Shown: in pieces, positions 33,793 through 42,283 of the stretch
How positions within the stretch are numbered: the first letter of the stretch is position 1
Layout: each line of letters starts with the position of its first letter
Assembly: GCF_040750395.1 (NCBI RefSeq)
Contig: NZ_JBFLVD010000013.1
Location: 62,001 to 126,000 of the forward strand
Length of the DNA: 64,000 nucleotides
DNA from: Scandinavium sp002470465
GTDB lineage: Bacteria > Pseudomonadota > Gammaproteobacteria > Enterobacterales > Enterobacteriaceae
Direction of reading: 5' to 3'
Position numbers and translations under genes: made by a program
Notes under the pieces: generated by a model
What the model was told of the DNA's origin: nothing
Database searches by the model: none
What the model saw: only the letters and a program-made list of their open reading frames with translations

Positions 33793-34671
33793 TTACAGCA
33801 AACCGGCATGCTTCAGCGCGGATGCCACCACGTCACGGCCATGGGCGGTGATCGGGGTCATTGGCAGGCGCAGCGTATCGGTCGCCACAAGACCCAACTC
33901 CATACAGGCCCATTTCACCGGGATAGGATTGGGTTCGACAAATAATTTATTATGCAACGGCATCAGACGCTGGTTAATCGCACGGGCTTCAGTAAAGCGC
34001 CCCTCGGCGGCCAGTTTACACATTTCTGCCATCTCGCGCGCGGCAACGTTGGTGGTGACGGAAATGACGCCGTTGCCGCCAAGCTGCATAAAGTCCAGCG
34101 CGGTAGCGTCGTCGCCGCTCAGCAGAATGAAGTCATCTGAAACCAGCTCTTTGATCTGGTGAACGCGACTTAAGTTCCCCGTGGCTTCCTTAATACCGAT
34201 AATATTTTTGATTTCGGCAAGACGGCCCACGGTTTCCGGCAGCATATCGCAGCCGGTACGGGACGGCACATTATACAGAATTTGTGGCAAATCAGTATGT
34301 TCGGCAATCGCTTTGAAGTGCTGGAACAGCCCCTCCTGAGTCGGGCGATTGTAGTAAGGCGTGACGGTCAGACAACCGACAATACCGCTGTTATTGAAGC
34401 GCTGGGTCAGGCTGATTGCTTCGGCGGTGGCGTTAGCGCCCGTACCGGCAATGATCGGGATGCGGCCATCGGCGAGCTCCACGGTCATCAACACCACGTC
34501 ACCGTGCTCATCGTGGCTCAGGGTGGCGGATTCACCGGTAGTCCCTACCGACACAATCGCCGAGGTTCCGTTGGCGACATGATAATCAATCAGTTTTTTC
34601 AGGCTGGAGCGGTCGACCTGACCTTTTTCATCCATCGGCGTGACAAGCGCTACAATACTTCCCGTGAACAT
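33793..34671 (-). CDS. dapA: 4-hydroxy-tetrahydrodipicolinate synthase
   Basis: 292 residues, same as E. coli DapA, which condenses pyruvate with aspartate semialdehyde at the entry of the diaminopimelate/lysine branch. The N terminus MFTGSIVALVTPMDEKGQVD, the catalytic TTGES (Thr44-Thr45), the Tyr in LYNVPSRTG near 133, and the Schiff-base Lys in GIKEATGN near 161 are all present. AGGA ribosome site. First gene of the dapA-bamC operon, divergent from gcvR. E. coli DapA is feedback-inhibited by lysine. Confidence 0.97.
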   Translation of the reverse strand: MFTGSIVALVTPMDEKGQVDRSSLKKLIDYHVANGTSAIVSVGTTGESATLSHDEHGDVVLMTVELADGRIPIIAGTGANATAEAISLTQRFNNSGIVGCLTVTPYYNRPTQEGLFQHFKAIAEHTDLPQILYNVPSRTGCDMLPETVGRLAEIKNIIGIKEATGNLSRVHQIKELVSDDFILLSGDDATALDFMQLGGNGVISVTTNVAAREMAEMCKLAAEGRFTEARAINQRLMPLHNKLFVEPNPIPVKWACMELGLVATDTLRLPMTPITAHGRDVVASALKHAGLL

Positions 34672-34824
34672 GGGCCATCCTCGGTGCGGGTGCGGACAAG
34701 AGCCTCAATGGTACGTTTGGTCTTGTTATAAAAGCAAGAGAGCGGAGGCACTCAGGATGTTGTATGCCGGTTTTTTTTATGCTTTCCTAGTCACAACCTC
34801 CCCTTTTCACAGGAAGAACAAGGT

Positions 34825-35394
34825 TTGACAGCCTCCCTGCATCACTATCTGGTGATTACCGCCCTGGGTGCCGACCGCCCCGGCATTGTGAACACCATCA
34901 CCCGTCACGTCAGTAGCTGCGGCTGTAATATTGAGGACAGCAGGCTGGCGATGCTCGGCGATGAATTTACGTTTATTATGCTGCTCTCCGGCTCCTGGAA
35001 CGCCATCACCCTGATTGAGTCCACGCTGCCGTTGAAAGGGGCGGAGCTGGATTTGCTCATTGTGATGAAGCGTACCCTGGCACAGCCACGCCCGGCGCAG
35101 CCGTCAACCGTCTGGCTTCAGGTAGAAGTGCCTGATTCACCGCATATTATCGAGCGTTTTACCGGCCTGCTGGACGCCCATGAAATGAACATCGCCGAGC
35201 TGGTTTCCCGCACGCAGCCGGGCGATAACGCCTCTTCGCCGCAGCTGTTTATTCAGGTGACGGCACACAGTCCGGCGTCGCAAAATGCGGCGAAGATCGA
35301 ACAAGCGTTTAAAGACCTGTGTACAGAACTGAAAGCGCAAGGCAGTATAAACATCGTCAATTATTCACAGCATGATGAACAAGATGGAGTTTAG
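34825..35394 (+). CDS. gcvR: Glycine-cleavage regulator GcvR
   Basis: 189 residues with two ACT-like domains: HHYLVITALGADRPGIVNTI at the start and VPDSPHIIERFTGLLDAHEMN in the middle. GcvR binds the activator GcvA and blocks activation of the gcvTHP operon when glycine is low, acting in the cytoplasm. The start is TTG 34825, as the conserved N terminus begins right there and no ATG is nearby; AGG and AGGAAG lie upstream. It ends two bases before the bcp ATG, so the two form an operon, as in E. coli. Confidence 0.94.
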   Translation: MTASLHHYLVITALGADRPGIVNTITRHVSSCGCNIEDSRLAMLGDEFTFIMLLSGSWNAITLIESTLPLKGAELDLLIVMKRTLAQPRPAQPSTVWLQVEVPDSPHIIERFTGLLDAHEMNIAELVSRTQPGDNASSPQLFIQVTAHSPASQNAAKIEQAFKDLCTELKAQGSINIVNYSQHDEQDGV

Positions 35395-35396
35395 TA

Positions 35397-35867
35397 ATGA
35401 CCCCACTGAAAGCCGGTGACATCGCACCGAAATTTAGCTTGCCCGATCAAGACGGTGAGCAAGTAAATTTGACCGACTTCCAGGGACAGCGTGTTCTGGT
35501 TTATTTCTACCCGAAAGCCATGACCCCGGGCTGTACCGTACAGGCCTGCGGCTTGCGCGACAATATGGATGAGTTAAAGAAAGCGGGCGTTGAAGTGCTG
35601 GGTATCAGCACCGACAAACCGGAAAAGCTCTCCCGTTTCGCCGAAAAAGAGCTGCTGAATTTCACCCTGCTCTCTGACGAAGACCACCAGGTCTGCGAAC
35701 AGTTTGGCATCTGGGGCGAGAAATCCTTCATGGGTAAAACCTACGACGGCATTCACCGCATCAGTTTCCTTATCGACGGCGACGGCAAAGTCCAGCACGT
35801 CTTCGATGATTTCAAAACCAGCAATCACCACGATGTGGTATTGAACTGGCTGAAAGAGAACAGCTGA
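35397..35867 (+). CDS. bcp: Thioredoxin-dependent peroxiredoxin Bcp
   Basis: 156 residues, same as E. coli BCP (PrxQ family). It reduces peroxides using thioredoxin. Peroxidatic Cys46 and resolving Cys51 are present in TPGCTVQACGLRD, the CX4C arrangement of the alpha-type PrxQ enzymes, with the catalytic Thr43 two residues before. In E. coli the hyf hydrogenase-4 genes follow; here a terminator and perM follow directly. Confidence 0.96.
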   Translation: MTPLKAGDIAPKFSLPDQDGEQVNLTDFQGQRVLVYFYPKAMTPGCTVQACGLRDNMDELKKAGVEVLGISTDKPEKLSRFAEKELLNFTLLSDEDHQVCEQFGIWGEKSFMGKTYDGIHRISFLIDGDGKVQHVFDDFKTSNHHDVVLNWLKENS

Positions 35868-35884
35868 CATCTCCTCATAAAGCT

Positions 35885-35913
35885 AAAGGCCCGCAAATTT
35901 TGCGGGCCTTTTT
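35885..35913. terminator. Bidirectional terminator between bcp and perM
   Basis: Arms aaggcccgca and tgcgggcctt with a T run on the right and As on the left; it separates the convergent bcp and perM genes. Confidence 0.85.
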
Positions 35914-36975
35914 CTACTCTTCTACCGCCGGGCTGTCCGGCCAGGCATGTACTACCGCTTTAATCAGCGTCGCCAGCGGAATGGCGAAGAACACGCCCCA
36001 GAAGCCCCACAGGCCGCCGAAAATCACCACTGAAAGAATAATCACCAGCGGGTGCAGGTTCACCGCTTCGGAGAACAGCACCGGCACCAGAAGGTTGCCG
36101 TCAAGACCCTGAATAATCAGGTACACGGCAAACAGGCTCCAGAACTCTGTTCCCAGGCCAAACTGGAACAGCGCCACGCACACCACCGGAATGGTGACCA
36201 CGAACGCGCCGATGTAAGGGATTAGTACAGACACGCCCACCAGCACCGCCAACAGCAGCGAGTAGTTCAGGCCAAACAGCAGGAAGCCAATCCAGGTCGC
36301 CACGCCGACGACGATCATCTCCAGTACTTTGCCACGAATGTAGTTGGTGATTTGCTGATTCATCTCCTTCCACACCTGCCCCGCCAGTCCGCGGTTTCTT
36401 GGCAGCACGCGGCGCACGGCATTGAGCATCTGCTCTTTATCCTTCACCAAGAAGAACACCATCAGCGGCACCAGCACCAGGTAGACGGAAAGCGTCAGCA
36501 GCCCGACCAGCGAAGCGAGCGAATATTTCACCACCGAATCACCCATGGTCGTCATTCGCGCACGCATGTTCTCCGCCATCGCATCGATGATCCCTGCATC
36601 CATCAACGCCGGATAGCGGCGCGGCAGCGTGGCGGCAAAATCAGAGAGCTTATTCAGCATGCCGGGCATGTCGCGAATTAAATTGATGCCCTGCTGCCAG
36701 GCGACGGGCATCACCACAAACGCCATCAGCAGCATCGCACCGACGAAAAGCACCAGCACAATTGAGGTTGCCCAACGGCGCGAGCAGCCAATACGCTCCA
36801 GACGCGCGGTCGGCCATTCGAGGAGATAGGCCAGTACCAGCGCCACCAGCAAGGGGGCCAGCAGTCCGCTGAAGAAGAAGAGAATGCCGAAGCCGGCAAG
36901 CAGAATGACCAGCAGCGCTATCGCTTCCGGGTCGCTGAAACGACGACGATACCACTGCATTAACATTTCGAGCAT
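35914..36975 (-). CDS. perM: AI-2E-family membrane permease PerM
   Basis: 353 residues, identical in length to E. coli PerM (YfgO). An AI-2E/UPF0118 family inner-membrane protein with about seven to eight membrane segments; the family signatures include LLAPLLVALVLAYLLEWP near 40 and GLDGNLLVPVLFSEAVNLHP near 285. Its own substrate is unknown; relatives include TqsA and sodium-proton antiporters. Start is ATG 36975 (MLEMLMQWYRRRF), which matches the E. coli protein; the longer frame to 37068 lacks support. Divergent from bepA. Confidence 0.94.
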   Translation of the reverse strand: MLEMLMQWYRRRFSDPEAIALLVILLAGFGILFFFSGLLAPLLVALVLAYLLEWPTARLERIGCSRRWATSIVLVLFVGAMLLMAFVVMPVAWQQGINLIRDMPGMLNKLSDFAATLPRRYPALMDAGIIDAMAENMRARMTTMGDSVVKYSLASLVGLLTLSVYLVLVPLMVFFLVKDKEQMLNAVRRVLPRNRGLAGQVWKEMNQQITNYIRGKVLEMIVVGVATWIGFLLFGLNYSLLLAVLVGVSVLIPYIGAFVVTIPVVCVALFQFGLGTEFWSLFAVYLIIQGLDGNLLVPVLFSEAVNLHPLVIILSVVIFGGLWGFWGVFFAIPLATLIKAVVHAWPDSPAVEE

Positions 36976-37198
36976 AACTACACCGTTCCCTGAATGGCGG
37001 GCAAAAGGCCCGCATGAATTGTATCGAAGTGTCACAAAATTGCCTTCGCTTTTTGCCGCGGGCCGCACATGACAGCAAAAGTCGCGCGCGGGTATTTCCA
37101 GGCGTCTCTCTGCCAGCTACACTGCCAGGGCAGCCGACAGTGGAACGTTACGCCGCGTTGTCGGTCAAACTGGCACACCCTACAGACAGGATCGAGTT

Positions 37199-38662
37199 AT
37201 GTTCAGGCAGTTAAAGAAAACGCTGGTTGCGACTCTCATCGCGTCGTTGACCCTGGGCCAGGCCCTGCCTGCCTTCGCGGATACCGCCGATTCCCTGCCG
37301 GATATGGGCACCACCGCAGGCAGCACGCTCTCTATCGGACAAGAGATGCAAATGGGTGATTACTACGTGCGCCAGCTGCGCGGCAGCGCCCCGCTGATAA
37401 ACGATCCGCTGCTGGTGCAGTACATTAACGGCCTCGGGATGCGCCTGGTTTCCCACGCCAACTCGGTGCGCACGCCGTTCCATTTCTTTTTAATTAACAA
37501 CGACGAGCTGAACGCCTTCGCCTTCTTTGGCGGCAACGTAGTATTGCACTCGGCGCTGTTCCGCTATGCCGATACCGAAAGCCAGCTGGCGTCGGTCATG
37601 GCGCACGAAATCTCTCACGTCACCCAGCGTCACCTCGCACGCGCAATGGAAGATCAGAAGCGTAATGCGCCGCTGACCTGGGTCGGAGCGCTGGGCTCCA
37701 TTCTGTTAGCGATGGCAAGCCCGCAGGCCGGGATGGCAGCGCTGACCGGCACGCTGGCAGGCACGCAGCAGGGGCTCATCAGCTTTACGCGTCAGAACGA
37801 AGAAGAGGCCGACCGTATCGGGATCCAGGTGCTGCAGCGCTCCGGCTTCGACCCGCAGGGCATGCCGCAGTTTATGGACAAGCTGATGGATCAGTCCCGC
37901 TATTCATCGCGCCCGCCGGAAATGCTGCTGACGCACCCGTTGCCGGAGAGCCGTCTTGCCGATGCGCGTAACCGCGCCAACCAGATGCGTCCGGTGGTAG
38001 TGCAGTCTTCAGAAGATTTCTACATGGCAAAAGCGCGTACGCTTGGCATGTACAACAACGGGCAGAATCAGCTTGGCAGCGATCTGCTGGACAACTGGTC
38101 GAAAGGTAATATTCGCGAACAGCGCGCCGCGCAGTATGGCCGGGCGCTTCAGGCGATGGAAGCCAATAACTACGCGGAAGCCGGCAAGCAACTACAGCCG
38201 CTGCTCACGGCCAACCCGCAAAACGCCTGGTATCTCGACCTCGCCACCGACATTTCACTCGGGCAGAAAAAGAACGCCGAGGCGGTTAATCGCCTGAAAG
38301 CAGCAAAAGATTTACGTACCAATCCTGTCCTGCAGCTGAACCTTGCCAACGCCCTGCTACAGTCCGGAAATCCGGGTGAAGCGGCAACGCTGCTTAACCG
38401 CTATACGTTCACTTATAAAGATGACACCAACGGCTGGGATCTGTTGGCGCAGGCGGAAGGCCAGCTCGGCAATCGCGATCAGGAGCTGGCGGCACGCGCT
38501 GAAAATATGGCGCTGGTTGGCCGGCTCGATCAGGCCATTTCTCTGCTCAGCAGCGCCAGTTCGCAGGTTAAGCTCGGCAGTCTGCAGCAGGCCCGCTATG
38601 ACGCACGCATCGATCAGTTCCGCCAGCTGCAGGCCACCTTTAAACCCTATATGAAAATGTAA
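37199..38662 (+). CDS. bepA: Periplasmic metalloprotease/chaperone BepA
   Basis: 487 residues, same as E. coli BepA (YfgC). It helps assemble LptD and degrades stalled barrel proteins at the BAM complex. A signal peptide (to about AFA, residue 27) is followed by an M48 protease domain with HEISH at about 136-140 and the third zinc ligand in EEEADRIG near 201, then a tetratricopeptide repeat domain (AQYGRALQAMEANNYAEA, NLANALLQSGNPGEA). It lies nine bases upstream of yfgD, so the two are cotranscribed. The upstream region is expected to respond to SigmaE by family knowledge. Confidence 0.96.
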   Translation: MFRQLKKTLVATLIASLTLGQALPAFADTADSLPDMGTTAGSTLSIGQEMQMGDYYVRQLRGSAPLINDPLLVQYINGLGMRLVSHANSVRTPFHFFLINNDELNAFAFFGGNVVLHSALFRYADTESQLASVMAHEISHVTQRHLARAMEDQKRNAPLTWVGALGSILLAMASPQAGMAALTGTLAGTQQGLISFTRQNEEEADRIGIQVLQRSGFDPQGMPQFMDKLMDQSRYSSRPPEMLLTHPLPESRLADARNRANQMRPVVVQSSEDFYMAKARTLGMYNNGQNQLGSDLLDNWSKGNIREQRAAQYGRALQAMEANNYAEAGKQLQPLLTANPQNAWYLDLATDISLGQKKNAEAVNRLKAAKDLRTNPVLQLNLANALLQSGNPGEAATLLNRYTFTYKDDTNGWDLLAQAEGQLGNRDQELAARAENMALVGRLDQAISLLSSASSQVKLGSLQQARYDARIDQFRQLQATFKPYMKM

Positions 38663-38671
38663 GGATACCCG

Positions 38672-39028
38672 ATGAGTCACCCGGTCACCATTTACCATAA
38701 CCCGCGCTGCTCCAAAAGCCGCGAAACCTTAGCGCTGCTGAAAGAGAAAGGCGTAGAGCCGGAGGTCATTCTGTACCTTGATACGCCGCCGGATGCCGCC
38801 CAGCTGAAACAGCTGCTGAAGTTGCTCGGCATGAAAAGTGCCCGCGAGCTGATGCGCCAGAAAGAAGATCTCTATAAAGAGCTGAATCTGGCGGACAGCT
38901 CGCTCAGCGAGGCCGATCTTGTCAACGCAATGATTGCCAATCCGAAGCTGATTGAACGCCCGATTGTGGTGAAAAACGGCCAGGCGCGCATTGGTCGTCC
39001 GCCGGAGTCCGTGCTGGAAATCCTGTAA
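38672..39028 (+). CDS. yfgD: ArsC-family (glutaredoxin-dependent) arsenate reductase YfgD
   Basis: 118 residues; E. coli YfgD has 119. The active-site loop HNPRCSKSR with Cys13 and the arginines typical of ArsC (R12, R17 and later RPIVVK near 94) are present, so unlike YffB it could be a working arsenate reductase. No arsenite efflux gene is nearby. AAGGA precedes the ATG. Cotranscribed with bepA. Confidence 0.93.
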   Translation: MSHPVTIYHNPRCSKSRETLALLKEKGVEPEVILYLDTPPDAAQLKQLLKLLGMKSARELMRQKEDLYKELNLADSSLSEADLVNAMIANPKLIERPIVVKNGQARIGRPPESVLEIL

Positions 39029-39031
39029 TCT

Positions 39032-39847
39032 TTAGCGCCGCAGCGCTTCCAGAAAGGCCTGCGGCGTACACTCTCCTAATTTCTTCTGCGCCTTCCCTGT
39101 ATTCCATAGTTCACATAGCCGCCGCACCAGTGCATCCGGCTCCGCTGCCGCCGGGATCAGTGTACTCAGATTTTCCGTGAAGGTTATCGCCACAGGAGTG
39201 ACCTCCGGCTTACGAATAACAATCAGCCCCGGTATCTCAATCGCGAACCATTTAATGGCCTCAGTCTCAAGACATTGAATATCAGCCGGGCAGCATGCAA
39301 GCGTTTCATCCAGCCAGGTTTTGACCAGCGGGAGAGACATCCCGGAAAAGACCCGCGCAGAGCACCAGCCGCTGACGGATTCACGTGCCCACAGCAGATG
39401 GTGCTCACCTCCGTCGTCCATGGTCATCGACAATCGACGGTAGTGCAGCGTCAGCGTGTCAGGCATATGCCCGTTTTTCAGGGCCCTGACGCCCTGCGGC
39501 CCCGGCTTTTCCCGCTGATGCGCAGGACGAAGATAGCGGTTGAGCGTGGCGCGGGAAACCGGGATCCCCAGCCCTTCATTTACCATAAACAGCAGCTCAT
39601 CCAGCGGTGCGTGCAGCGTATCGCGCAGTGCGTTCACCACCGCGGTCTGCTCAGGTCTCATTGCTTTGTATATCACATGCGGCGTCGTATGCCGGTCGCC
39701 CGTTTGTTCGCGGTTGCGCCAGCGTCGAACGGTGGTCACGGAAATACCCAGCTCTTTCGCCAGCTCCCGGTCGCTTTTATCGGATTCCTGAAGATAACGA
39801 CGGATCCGCGGCGTGGTGGTGGCATTGGCGTGCAGCTTAATTTCCAT
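39032..39847 (-). CDS. IS481-transposase-derived HTH protein, catalytic residues lost
   Basis: 271 residues. The first 105 align with IS481-family transposases: LHANATTTPRIRRYLQES, LAKELGISVTTVRRWRNR, DRHTTPHVIYKAM, PLDELLFMVNEG, SRATLNRYLR. In IS481 enzymes the next region starts with the catalytic Asp in a DVKYL-type strand; here it is LTLHYRRLSM. The second Asp (TDNG) is replaced by LETEA, and no third acidic motif is visible. The middle keeps the strand pattern LLWARESVSGWCSARVF, and the end keeps ECTPQAFLEAL. It is intact, has AGGAG before ATG 39847, and no terminal repeats flank it. I infer a domesticated DNA-binding protein, probably the regulator of the divergent PTS operon. Confidence 0.72.
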   Translation of the reverse strand: MEIKLHANATTTPRIRRYLQESDKSDRELAKELGISVTTVRRWRNREQTGDRHTTPHVIYKAMRPEQTAVVNALRDTLHAPLDELLFMVNEGLGIPVSRATLNRYLRPAHQREKPGPQGVRALKNGHMPDTLTLHYRRLSMTMDDGGEHHLLWARESVSGWCSARVFSGMSLPLVKTWLDETLACCPADIQCLETEAIKWFAIEIPGLIVIRKPEVTPVAITFTENLSTLIPAAAEPDALVRRLCELWNTGKAQKKLGECTPQAFLEALRR

Positions 39848-39860
39848 CGTCGGCTCCTGA

Positions 39861-39876
39861 TGATTTTATATAATCA
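39861..39876. promoter_or_regulatory. Inverted repeat in the divergent promoter region of the PTS operon
   Basis: tgatt-ttatat-aatca lies 14 bases upstream of the transposase-like gene and 128 bases upstream of the EIIC gene. The AT-rich centre could be a -10 element. A binding site for the neighbouring HTH protein is possible but not shown. Confidence 0.4.
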
Positions 39877-40003
39877 ATCATATGAGACTTATATTTCCTG
39901 TGCGCTGGCATTGTGACCGAATTCACCTTTCATCATCCGCCTTTCATTGATAATCCGCAGTCATAACACACAACCCAACACTCAGTCTCGTGCGGAGCTC
40001 ACA

Positions 40004-41323
40004 ATGAACAATGTTCTGGGATTTTTAGAAGCCAAACTGATGCCACTGGCGGCCAAAGCGGCGGCACAGCGCCACCTTTGCGCGATTCGCGGTGCCTACG
40101 TTTCATTCATGCCGTTTATTATCGTCGGTTCGATCCTGCTGGTGATCTCCTCCTTCCCGAATCAGGGCTACCAGCAGTTCATGTCTCATACCTTTGGTGA
40201 CAGCTGGAGCAGCATCGTCGAGATCCCGTTTAACGCGGTGTTCTCCACGATGTCGCTGTTTATCAGCTTCCTGGTCGCCTATCGTCTGGCGGAACACTAT
40301 AAAGAAGACCGCCTTTCCTGTGGGATCCTGGCGCTGGTCTGTTTTCTGATCCTCACGCCGTTTATTAAAGTAGCTGAAAACGGCAGCATCACCGTCATAC
40401 CCGTTGAGTGGATCGGGACTAAAGGTCTGTTCGTGTCAATGATTGGCTCCCTGCTGTGGACGGAGCTGTTCTGCTGGCTGAAGCGCAAAAAGCTGGTTAT
40501 TAAAATGCCGGACGGCGTGCCACCTGCGGTACAGGAATCCTTTGCCGCGCTGATCCCGGCGCTGCTGGTGATGATTCTGGTGCTGGTTATCCGTATCGGC
40601 TTTGAAAATACCCACTACCGCACCATCCACCAGTTCATCTATGAAGTGGTCGCCACGCCGGTGCGCCACTATGGCACCTCCTATTTCGGTGCGCTGATGA
40701 CGGTGTTCAGCATCACCATTCTGTGGTCCGTCGGCATTAACTCCGGCTCGATGATCAACGGCATCATTCGCCCGCTGTGGATGGAAAATCAGACCGACAA
40801 CATCGCCGCCATTCAGGCGGGCGTCACGCCGCCGCACATCATTACCGAGCAGTTCTTCGATATGATCTGGATGGGCGGTGCGGGGGCCACGCTGTCGCTG
40901 GTTATCGCGATGCTGATTTTCGCCCGCAGTAAAAACATGCGCGAAGTGGCACGCCTCGGCGCGGGTGCTTCCCTCTTTAATATCAACGAGCCGGTGCTGT
41001 TCGGCCTGCCGGTGATCATGAATCCGATCATGCTAATCCCGTTCAACCTCGTCCCGCTGGTGCTGGTCACAATCCAGTATGTAGCAATGAAAATTGGCGC
41101 GGTGGCCGTCACCACCGGAGTATTTATTCCGTGGACGCTGCCGCCTGTGCTGAGCGGGTTTATCGTCACCGGGCACCTCTCGGGCAGCGTGATGCAAATC
41201 CTTAATCTGCTGATTGGCGCGATGCTCTACCTGCCGTTTATGCGCATCCTCGACAAGCAGTACCGCGCCGCAGAAGCCATCACCGAAACAGAAACCAGCA
41301 AGCTTGCAAAACAGGAGTCGTAA
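40004..41323 (+). CDS. PTS EIIC permease, lactose/cellobiose (CelB) family
   Basis: 439 residues with about ten membrane segments. The family marks are AIRGAYVSFMPFIIVGS near 30 and the substrate-site block LFNINEPVLFGLPVIMNPIM near 330. It carries only the C domain: no EIIA or EIIB part is fused and none is in the operon, so those must come from elsewhere (an orphan EIIB-like gene is at 26197-26511). ATG 40004 has GGAG seven bases upstream. The following glycosylasparaginase gene starts two bases after its stop, so the sugar moved may be a beta-linked N-acetylglucosamine or glucose derivative of asparagine; this is inference. Confidence 0.88.
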   Translation: MNNVLGFLEAKLMPLAAKAAAQRHLCAIRGAYVSFMPFIIVGSILLVISSFPNQGYQQFMSHTFGDSWSSIVEIPFNAVFSTMSLFISFLVAYRLAEHYKEDRLSCGILALVCFLILTPFIKVAENGSITVIPVEWIGTKGLFVSMIGSLLWTELFCWLKRKKLVIKMPDGVPPAVQESFAALIPALLVMILVLVIRIGFENTHYRTIHQFIYEVVATPVRHYGTSYFGALMTVFSITILWSVGINSGSMINGIIRPLWMENQTDNIAAIQAGVTPPHIITEQFFDMIWMGGAGATLSLVIAMLIFARSKNMREVARLGAGASLFNINEPVLFGLPVIMNPIMLIPFNLVPLVLVTIQYVAMKIGAVAVTTGVFIPWTLPPVLSGFIVTGHLSGSVMQILNLLIGAMLYLPFMRILDKQYRAAEAITETETSKLAKQES

Positions 41324-41325
41324 CG

Positions 41326-42279
41326 ATGTGGGGAATTATTGCAACCTGGCGTATGGCGCTGGAAGGGGTTACCGAAGCCGCCACAAAGCTTGCTGGAGGG
41401 AGTGGTGCTTCGGCGAGTATCGTCGACGCGGTTGCCGCCGTGGAAGATTTTCCGTACTACAAATCCGTGGGCTATGGCGGATTGCCGACGGAAAACGGTG
41501 AAGTCGAACTGGATGCCGCCTTTATGGACGGCGATACTCTGGCGTTTGGTGCCGTCGGTAACCTGATCGATATCGCTAACCCGGTGCGCGTGGCGCAGGC
41601 GCTGAGCCGCCAGCGCTACAACTCGCTGCTGGTCGGCCAGGGCGCACGCGAATGGGCTCTGGAACAGGGCTTCGCGGAGAAAACCATGCTCACTGACCGC
41701 GCGATGCAGCATTACCGCAAGCGCTGTCGCGAAACGCTGGATAAAGGCTTAAGTCCGTATGATGGCCACGACACCGTTGGCATTATCGGCCTCGATAAGC
41801 AAAGTTCAATGAGCGTCGCCACCTCCACCAGCGGCCTGTTTATGAAGAAGCGTGGCCGCATCGGTGACTCACCGATTATGGGCTCCGGCTTCTACTGCGA
41901 CAGCGAAACTGGCGCGGCAACCGCCACCGGCGTGGGCGAAGATTTAATGAAGGGCTGCACCAGCTATGAAATCGTCCGCCGCATGGCGGGAGGCATGACG
42001 CCGCAGCAGGCCGCCGATTCCGTGGTCTTCGAACTGGAAGACAAGCTGATGTCACGCTTTGGCCGCGCGGGCGATCTTTCCGTGGTGTGTATGAATCGCC
42101 ACGGCGAGTTTGGCGCCGCAACCAACATCAAAACGTTCTCGTTTGTGGTAGCGACTGAGAAACAGCCGCTGACCGTCTTCCGCGCCGAGCGCCGCGCAGA
42201 AAAAACTCACTATCAGCCAGTCGACGACGAATGGATGCAGGCTTACGCCGCACGCATTCGCGCACCGATTGAGGAGTAA
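41326..42279 (+). CDS. Glycosylasparaginase-type Ntn hydrolase
   Basis: 317 residues of the asparaginase-2/glycosylasparaginase family, which self-cleaves to expose an N-terminal Thr and hydrolyses N4-(GlcNAc)-asparagine to aspartate and an amino sugar, or beta-aspartyl peptides. The cleavage site is YDGHD-T150-VGIIGLD, matching the HDTIG motif. Substrate-binding residues follow in RGRIGDSPIMGSGFY (about 177-190) and AATATGVGEDLMKGC near 200. No signal peptide, so it acts in the cytoplasm; bacterial homologues such as the Flavobacterium enzyme are exported. Start MWGIIATWRMA matches the family. Translationally linked to EIIC (AGGAG overlaps its end) and followed four bases later by the aminopeptidase gene. 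Confidence 0.9.
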   Translation: MWGIIATWRMALEGVTEAATKLAGGSGASASIVDAVAAVEDFPYYKSVGYGGLPTENGEVELDAAFMDGDTLAFGAVGNLIDIANPVRVAQALSRQRYNSLLVGQGAREWALEQGFAEKTMLTDRAMQHYRKRCRETLDKGLSPYDGHDTVGIIGLDKQSSMSVATSTSGLFMKKRGRIGDSPIMGSGFYCDSETGAATATGVGEDLMKGCTSYEIVRRMAGGMTPQQAADSVVFELEDKLMSRFGRAGDLSVVCMNRHGEFGAATNIKTFSFVVATEKQPLTVFRAERRAEKTHYQPVDDEWMQAYAARIRAPIEE

Positions 42280-42283
42280 AAGA

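Noticed and set aside
39032..39847. Active IS481 insertion sequence
   Set aside because: No terminal inverted repeats or target duplication seen, and the DDE catalytic residues are missing; described instead as a domesticated gene.
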